From positions 1-10,935 of the forward strand of contig JARKQP010000356.1 of the NCBI GenBank assembly GCA_029974875.1: 10,935 bases of DNA. Reading direction: 5' to 3'. Shown one piece after another: positions 6,540 to 10,935 of this stretch (its first letter is position 1; each line of letters opens with the position of its first letter). The position numbers and the translations under genes are program-made. The DNA is from Mobilitalea sp. (GTDB taxonomy: Bacteria; Bacillota_A; Clostridia; Lachnospirales; Lachnospiraceae). Below the pieces are notes generated by a model that did not search any database, was not told where the DNA came from, and saw only the letters and a program-made list of their open reading frames with translations.

Positions 6540-7433
6540 ATGCACTATAGAAGTGAAAAAATATATCAGGTTTTCTTTAACCTATTCATGGCCTTAATCT
6601 CAATAGCAACATTAGTACCGCTAATTGTGCTGATATCCTCATCCTTCACCCAGAATAAAGATATCACCCTGTATGGGTATTCCCTGTGGCCGCGCACCTT
6701 TAGCCTGGAGGCTTACGGCTATATTTGGAGGGAACGTATGCAGATTTTCCGTGCTTATTTTATCACTATTTTTGTGACGGCATCCGGTACCCTGGTAGGA
6801 GTCATCAGTTCTGTTTTATACGCATATGCCCTGTCAAAACGGGAGTTTCCCTTAAAGAGGTTTTTCTCTGTGTACCTCCTGTTTACGATGCTCTTTAATG
6901 GTGGGCTGGTTCCAACTTATATCATGTATACAAGGTATTTCAGCATAAAGAATACGATTTTTGCGTTGATCATACCGGGTCTCCTGATGAATGCCTTTAA
7001 TGTCATCCTGGTGCGCAGCTATATACAAAACAATGTACCCCAGGCGCTAATTGAGGCGGCAACCATAGATGGGGCAAATGAATTTATAATAGTCAGGAAG
7101 TTAATATTTCCTTTGGCAAAGCCCATCATTGCCACGATCGGCTTATTCATAGGAGTGGCCTATTGGAATGACTGGCAGAACGGATTATACTATGTTACCG
7201 ATGATAAGCTGTACAGCATCCAGCAAATTTTAAATAACATGCTAAAGAATATAGAGTATCTGTCGAAGAACACCACCTCGGTGGCCAAGTCCACCACCTT
7301 AGCTGGCACTTTACCGGCAGGAACCGTAAGAATGGCAATTGCTGTCGTTGGTATGTTGCCGATCTTGGTCATCTATCCATTTATCCAAAAATATTTTGTT
7401 AAGGGTATTTCACTAGGCGCCGTCAAAGGTTGA
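6540..7433 (+). CDS. ABC sugar transporter permease 2, CUT1 type (YtcP/MalG-like)
   Basis: A 297-residue permease, partner of the preceding one. Two starts are possible. ATG 6525 overlaps the previous stop (TAATG) but has no ribosome site. ATG 6540 has AAAGGGGA just upstream and yields the usual N-terminus (MHYRSEKIYQ, then a membrane helix), so I use 6540; translational coupling with the previous stop remains likely. The EAA loop is at E172-A-A-T-I-D-G178, followed by LIFPLAKPII. The C-terminus IQKYFVKGISLGAVKG is the family hallmark. Hydrophobic segments fit six transmembrane helices. The stop lies within an inverted repeat (7413-7444). Confidence 0.93.
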   Translation: MHYRSEKIYQVFFNLFMALISIATLVPLIVLISSSFTQNKDITLYGYSLWPRTFSLEAYGYIWRERMQIFRAYFITIFVTASGTLVGVISSVLYAYALSKREFPLKRFFSVYLLFTMLFNGGLVPTYIMYTRYFSIKNTIFALIIPGLLMNAFNVILVRSYIQNNVPQALIEAATIDGANEFIIVRKLIFPLAKPIIATIGLFIGVAYWNDWQNGLYYVTDDKLYSIQQILNNMLKNIEYLSKNTTSVAKSTTLAGTLPAGTVRMAIAVVGMLPILVIYPFIQKYFVKGISLGAVKG

Positions 7434-7444
7434 GGCGCGCCTAG
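7413..7444 (+). other. GC-rich inverted repeat spanning the permease 2 stop codon
   Basis: CTAGGCGC (7413-7420) and GCGCCTAG (7437-7444) are perfect 8-bp arms around 16 bases that include the TGA stop at 7431-7433. No T-tract follows on either strand, so it is not a standard intrinsic terminator. It could be an RNA-stability or processing hairpin that separates permease and GH3 expression. An 8-bp palindrome, GGCGCGCC, lies at 7434-7441. Confidence 0.5.
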
Positions 7445-7655
7445 AAAAGGGACTGACTATGCTTAGAAAAGGGCAGAGAGCTTACCAGGCGGAAATCCCG
7501 GGGAATCAATAGACATTTCACTCATAACAAGAGAAAGAGAGGGGCGTCAGACCCATTACCTTTCTATTGTAACTTAGGCAAGAGATGGAAGAACACCTAA
7601 TCGGAGTGTTAAGTGTAGATCCAAATATATAGTAGTAAAAGAGAGGGCATGGACC
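7445..7655 (+). other. Intergenic gap between permease 2 and GH3 gene, no clear promoter
   Basis: With the inverted repeat, this leaves a 222-base gap that is unusually long for the operon. It contains a 10-base direct repeat TAGAAAAGGG (7442-7451 and 7464-7473). A tiny frame, ATG 7459 to TAG 7512 (17 residues), has AAAGGG upstream but no recognisable product. A TATTG preceded by CTTTC (about 7560-7570) faintly resembles the proximal operator half-site, but no distal half-site or good -10 accompanies it. Whether the GH3 gene has its own promoter or is read from the transporter operon is unresolved. Confidence 0.4.
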
Positions 7656-10082
7656 ATGAAAAAATATAAAGACATATTGTTAGAACCGGAAGAGAGGGCA
7701 GAGGATTTACTTTCCAGAATGTCCTTACAGGAAAAGATGGCCCAGATCGTCGGATATAATCCGGCAAAATGGTCAATGGATGGGCTTGAGGATTATCCAT
7801 ATGGAGTGGGACAGGTTGCATTCTTTGTCGCCCTGGAAAAAGAAAATACAATGGAGGCAGTTAATCTGCTAAATCAAATCCAGGATATCGTTATGGAGCG
7901 GAGTGAACACAGAATACCTGCGATTTTCCACGTAGAAACCCTGTGCGGAGCCATGATACCGGGTGCTGCCAGCTTCCCCTCCGGCATAGGGCAGGCCTCT
8001 ACCTTCCACCCTGAGCTTCAGGAGACGATGGCGGAGCTGATTGGAAAGCAAGCCAGTGCAGCTGGTGTAACACAGTGCTTTGCTCCTGTTCTTGATATTT
8101 CAAGGGATTCAAGATTTGGAAGACAGGGGGAAACCTATGGAGAGGATCCAGCACTTGCAGCTGCTATGGGAGCAGCCTATGTCAGGGGGCTGCAAAAGGG
8201 CGGAAGGAAGGACCATAAGTTAATTGCCACTGCGAAGCATTTCGTTGGATACCATAATACACAGGGAGGAATACATGCTGCAAATTGTGACATCCCTGAG
8301 AGGATGCTTCGGGAGGTATATGTTAAGCCGTTTCAGGCAGCCGTTACAGAGAGCGGTTTGCAGGGGATTATGACATCCTATAGCACCATTAATGGGGAGG
8401 CGGTTTCCGGATCGAAGCATTTATTAAGAGATATTCTACGTGAAGAAATGGGATTTGAAGGGATTGTTGTCTCAGATTACACCTCTATATCGGAGATGCA
8501 TGAGAGGCAGAAAATGTATGGAAGCTTCGAAGAGGCAGGGCTACAGGCTCTAGAGGCAGGGGTTGACCAGGAGTTACCCTCTAAAAAAAGCTTTAATGAT
8601 ACCCTGATGGAGTGGTTTAAAACAGGGAAGGCTGATATGGAGGTATTAGACCGCGCCGTAAGGAGGATTTTAACCATTAAATTCAGGCTGGGGCTTTTTG
8701 AAAACCCATATGCGTTGCCAGAAGAGGAAATTATAAAGGAGTTTGCCGATCCATTCACCAAAGATATATCACTAAGATGTGCCCAGGAATCCATGGTATT
8801 GGTCAAAAATGATGGAGTTCTGCCATTGAGCAAAAGTAAAAAGCGGATTGCTGTAATCGGCTACCATGCGGGTACAATCCGGGCAATGTTTGGTGGCTAT
8901 ACCTCCATGAGCTTATACGAAAGTGATCTTGTCGGGGAAAATACGATGGCAGGCTTCAATATGAAGGAGGCTTCCCATGAGGAGTTAATCGCTCTGATGG
9001 AGGGGTTATCTAAAAGGGAGCAGTACCCAGGAACCAAGGTGCAAAAGGAATCCCCGGAGGTTGAGGAAAGGGTGAAGAAAAGAGTCCCGGACATGCGGAC
9101 CCTATATGAGCAATTGTGTGAAAGCTGTGGGGATATTGAATTCGAATACTCCTATGGATACCCATATGCCGGTGATGACTGTAGCGCACATGAAGCAGCT
9201 TTAGAGGCCGCGAAAAAGGCAGATGTAGTAATTGTAACTATCGGAGGAAAGTATGGAACAGGGAGCACCGCATCCACGGGGGAAGGCATTGATTCCGTCA
9301 ACATCAACCTACCCCTTTGCCAGGAACTGTTTTTAGAGAAGCTGGGCAAGCTGAATAAGCCGGTAATTGCTGTACATTTTGACGGAAGGCCTGTATCCAG
9401 CGACAACGCGGACAAATATGCAAATGCTATCCTGGAAGCATGGAGCCCGGCGGAAAGAGGGTCGGAAGCGATTGTGTCAGTCCTTTTTGGAGACTACAAT
9501 CCGGCAGGCAGGCTCCCTGTATCCGTGGCATACAACGCCGGACAGCTTCCGGTTCATTACAACCATTTCAACGGCTCCAGCTATCACCAGAATACCTTGA
9601 GCTATTTTAAGGATTATACGGACTGTAGCCATGAGCCCCGTTACTATTTTGGGCATGGCCTGTCCTATACCCGGTTTTCTTACAGCAACCTTATGATACA
9701 GAAGGATAGATTGAACCCGGATGAAGCACTTATTGTTCAGCTGGAGGTAGAAAATACCGGGAACATGGATGGTGAAGAGGTCGTCCAGCTCTATATCAGT
9801 GATAAATACGCAAGTATAAATCGGCCGAACAAAGAATTAGCCGGTTTTATCCGGACACCGGTCAGCGTTGGCGAGACTAAGAAAATTCAATTTAGAGTAG
9901 ATCTGAGCCAGCTGGCATTTTTGGACAGCGGGATGAGGTGGAAGATAGAAAAGGGTGAAATGATGGTAGAAATAGGTTCATCTGCCGTAGACATCCGGCT
10001 GAAGGACAGCTTTTATATTAACGGGGATCGCTTTATTGATGGGAAGCATAGAGGGTTTTATTGTATTGGTGAGGTTCTTTAG
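7656..10082 (+). CDS. Glycoside hydrolase family 3 beta-glycosidase (beta-glucosidase/xylosidase type), cytoplasmic
   Basis: An 808-residue GH3 enzyme that cleaves non-reducing terminal beta-linked sugars with retention. The start is set by GAGAGGG (7641-7647) 8 bases before ATG. There is no signal peptide, so it acts on imported substrate. The N-terminal barrel (about 15-350) has the substrate-binding block DSRFGRQGETYGEDP (151-165), K194-H195 (AKHF) and the nucleophile D274 in IVVSDY. The C-terminal sandwich (about 390-655) has G-E543-G-I-D; E543 is the likely acid/base region, and NPAGRLPVSV is typical. A segment at about 420-510 (FGGYTS... to YAYGYPYAGDD-like) is a lineage-specific insertion seen in a GH3 subgroup. 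A fibronectin III-like domain follows (about 690-770: LEVENTGNMDGEEVVQLYI). Specificity (glucoside, xyloside or other) cannot be fixed from sequence. Its position after the permeases suggests it processes their cargo. Confidence 0.93.
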   Translation: MKKYKDILLEPEERAEDLLSRMSLQEKMAQIVGYNPAKWSMDGLEDYPYGVGQVAFFVALEKENTMEAVNLLNQIQDIVMERSEHRIPAIFHVETLCGAMIPGAASFPSGIGQASTFHPELQETMAELIGKQASAAGVTQCFAPVLDISRDSRFGRQGETYGEDPALAAAMGAAYVRGLQKGGRKDHKLIATAKHFVGYHNTQGGIHAANCDIPERMLREVYVKPFQAAVTESGLQGIMTSYSTINGEAVSGSKHLLRDILREEMGFEGIVVSDYTSISEMHERQKMYGSFEEAGLQALEAGVDQELPSKKSFNDTLMEWFKTGKADMEVLDRAVRRILTIKFRLGLFENPYALPEEEIIKEFADPFTKDISLRCAQESMVLVKNDGVLPLSKSKKRIAVIGYHAGTIRAMFGGYTSMSLYESDLVGENTMAGFNMKEASHEELIALMEGLSKREQYPGTKVQKESPEVEERVKKRVPDMRTLYEQLCESCGDIEFEYSYGYPYAGDDCSAHEAALEAAKKADVVIVTIGGKYGTGSTASTGEGIDSVNINLPLCQELFLEKLGKLNKPVIAVHFDGRPVSSDNADKYANAILEAWSPAERGSEAIVSVLFGDYNPAGRLPVSVAYNAGQLPVHYNHFNGSSYHQNTLSYFKDYTDCSHEPRYYFGHGLSYTRFSYSNLMIQKDRLNPDEALIVQLEVENTGNMDGEEVVQLYISDKYASINRPNKELAGFIRTPVSVGETKKIQFRVDLSQLAFLDSGMRWKIEKGEMMVEIGSSAVDIRLKDSFYINGDRFIDGKHRGFYCIGEVL

Positions 10083-10107
10083 GATAAACTACATAAATAA
10101 TCATTTT

Positions 10108-10140
10108 CAGGCGGTATTCCATTGGGGTACCGCCTGTTAT
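10108..10140 (+). terminator. Hairpin terminator after the GH3 gene
   Basis: CAGGCGGTA (10108-10116) pairs perfectly with TACCGCCTG (10128-10136), a 9-bp GC-rich stem, with CC/GG pairing possible inside the 11-base loop. The tail TTAT is only weakly U-rich. It begins 26 bases after the GH3 stop and probably marks the 3' end of the sugar-uptake unit. Beyond it, three CCGG-starting hexamers stand in tandem (10149-10166). Confidence 0.65.
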
Positions 10141-10203
10141 ATCCTAAGCCGGTGCCGGAACCGGATACAACAAGAAATGTAAGGTATTGAGCAAATAAGA
10201 TAA

Positions 10204-10237
10204 TTGAAACATTTGTTGTACAGTGTAATACTACAAA
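10204..10237 (+). promoter_or_regulatory. Promoter with overlapping palindromic operator ahead of the 78-residue gene
   Basis: A candidate promoter has -35 TTGAAA (10204-10209), a 17-bp spacer, an extended TGT and -10 AATACT (10227-10232). Overlaying its spacer and -10 is an inverted repeat, TTTGTTGTA (10212-10220) and TACTACAAA (10229-10237), matching at 8 of 9 positions around an 8-base centre. A nested TACA-G-TGTA (10219-10227) lies in the middle. The position fits a repressor site. The half-sites loosely recall BlaI/CopY-type operators, but the order and spacing differ, so the regulator is unassigned. Confidence 0.5.
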
Positions 10238-10271
10238 GTAAAGAAAATTAGAATATGAGGAGGTACTCAGG

Positions 10272-10508
10272 ATGAAATTTTATAAAATAAGTGATATTGA
10301 CGGTTTTTTTCAGGCAGTAGATAAATGTAAAGGAAGAGTGGAGCTGGTAACTAAGGATGGTGATTGTTTGAACCTAAAGTCCCAGTTGATGAAATACTTA
10401 TCCTTAGCAACTGTTTTTTCGGGAGGAGAAATCGGCGAGATGGAAATCGTGGTGTCAGAGCAGGAAGATATGGATAAATTGATAAAGTTTATTCTTTGTA
10501 ATAATTAA
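10272..10508 (+). CDS. Small conserved-looking protein of unknown function, paired with EutH
   Basis: A 78-residue acidic protein without signal peptide or membrane segment, so probably cytoplasmic. A very strong ribosome site (GAGGAGGT, 10256-10263, 8 bases before ATG) and its own promoter support it as a real gene. The pattern suggests a small alpha/beta domain: helix DIDGFFQAVDKC, strand VELVTKDGD, a helix-rich middle (LKSQLMKYLSLATVFSGG), strand MEIVVSE, and a terminal helix EDMDKLIKFIL. I do not recognise a characterised family. Its stop is 15 bp before the EutH start, so the two are almost certainly co-transcribed. A regulatory or accessory role for the membrane protein is possible but is not shown by the sequence. 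Confidence 0.8.
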   Translation: MKFYKISDIDGFFQAVDKCKGRVELVTKDGDCLNLKSQLMKYLSLATVFSGGEIGEMEIVVSEQEDMDKLIKFILCNN

Positions 10509-10523
10509 ACTGCGGAGAAGAAT

Positions 10524-10935
10524 ATGACATCCTATCAAATGATAAAGTATATCGTAGCGGTTGGTGTGCTAATAGGCGGACTGGATTTGTTATTTGGCCA
10601 GCGGTTTGCGTTAGGGCTCAAATTTAAAGAAGCCTTTGACGTAATGGGCAAAATGATGATGTCTACGATCGGGATTATGTCCCTGGCAACGGTAATTGCA
10701 AAATGGCTAAGCCCTGTTGTTGTTCCTGTATTTAAAGCATTTGGGATTGACCCGTCGGTCTTAGGCATTATTCTTGGCTGCGATATGGGAGGGTACCAAC
10801 TTGCTATGTCCCTGGCGAATTCCGCTGAAATTGCAAAAATGGCAGGATTGATTACAGCGGCCATGTTAGGTGGAACCTTGATTTTTGCCATTCCAATTGC
10901 AGTTGGAATACTGGATCAAGAGGAATTCTCGTATT
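10524..10935 (+). CDS. eutH: EutH-type ethanolamine permease-like membrane protein, C-terminus cut by window edge
   Basis: An open frame from ATG 10524 to the window edge, 137 complete codons, with GGAG 6 bases upstream. The product is hydrophobic, with segments at about residues 7-24 (IKYIVAVGVLIGGLDLLFG), 42-60 (MMMSTIGIMSLATVIA) and 106-130 (AGLITAAMLGGTLIFAIPIAVGIL). The block SPVVVPVFKAFGIDPS...LGCDMGGYQLAMSLA matches, from memory, the conserved region of EutH (in E. coli LGPVIIPVYEMLG...ACDMGGFFLAKELA). EutH is reported to help ethanolamine enter the cell when it is scarce. No microcompartment or ammonia-lyase gene is visible here, though the window ends inside this gene. The exact substrate in this setting is uncertain; family membership is fairly secure. 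Confidence 0.85.
   Translation, partial: MTSYQMIKYIVAVGVLIGGLDLLFGQRFALGLKFKEAFDVMGKMMMSTIGIMSLATVIAKWLSPVVVPVFKAFGIDPSVLGIILGCDMGGYQLAMSLANSAEIAKMAGLITAAMLGGTLIFAIPIAVGILDQEEFSY

Noticed and set aside
7459..7512. 17-residue frame in the permease-GH3 gap as a small peptide gene
   Set aside because: A ribosome-site-like AAAGGG is present, but the length is near chance and nothing in the sequence supports a product.
10535..10891. Minus-strand frame of 118 codons at the right end
   Set aside because: It is antisense to the EutH-type gene and has no ribosome site or family resemblance.

Overview
The window looks like chromosomal DNA from a Gram-positive Clostridia-type bacterium, probably a gut Lachnospiraceae. 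Base composition is moderately AT-rich, genes carry strong GGAGG-type ribosome binding sites, the solute-binding protein is a lipobox lipoprotein, and a YesM/YesN-type two-component system sits beside a CUT1 sugar transporter with no ATPase gene. This assignment is inference from gene content.

Layout. (1) 1-604, minus strand: the 5' part of an Rpn-family PD-(D/E)XK nuclease/transposase-like gene. Its leader holds an array of degenerate 7-bp repeats behind an extended -10 promoter. (2) About 780-1392: non-coding DNA ending in a promoter/operator for the next genes. (3) 1393-3848: a sensor histidine kinase and an AraC-type response regulator, 2 bp apart. (4) 3968-7433: a lipoprotein sugar-binding protein and two permeases, with a strong hairpin between binding protein and permeases. 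(5) 7656-10082: an 808-residue cytoplasmic-type GH3 glycosidase. (6) 10272-10935: a separate two-gene unit, a 78-residue protein of unknown role and the start of an EutH-type membrane protein, behind a promoter that contains a palindrome.

How it works together (inference). The kinase senses an extracellular or membrane cue and phosphorylates the regulator. The regulator activates import of an oligosaccharide through binding protein and permeases, energised by an ATPase encoded elsewhere. The imported sugar is cut inside the cell by the GH3 enzyme.

The most informative observation is a 46-bp element present twice, 37/46 identical. One copy lies ahead of the kinase gene and one ahead of the binding-protein gene. 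Each copy holds two direct half-sites (TCGYTTTT-NN-TAT) exactly 22 bp apart. The proximal half-site runs into a -35 hexamer, and an 18-bp spacer then leads to a good -10. This is the geometry of AraC-family activator sites, so I predict it is the binding site of the regulator encoded here, giving autoregulation plus control of the transporter. In the second copy the distal half-site abuts the regulator stop codon and the proximal half-site doubles as the left arm of the regulator's terminator.
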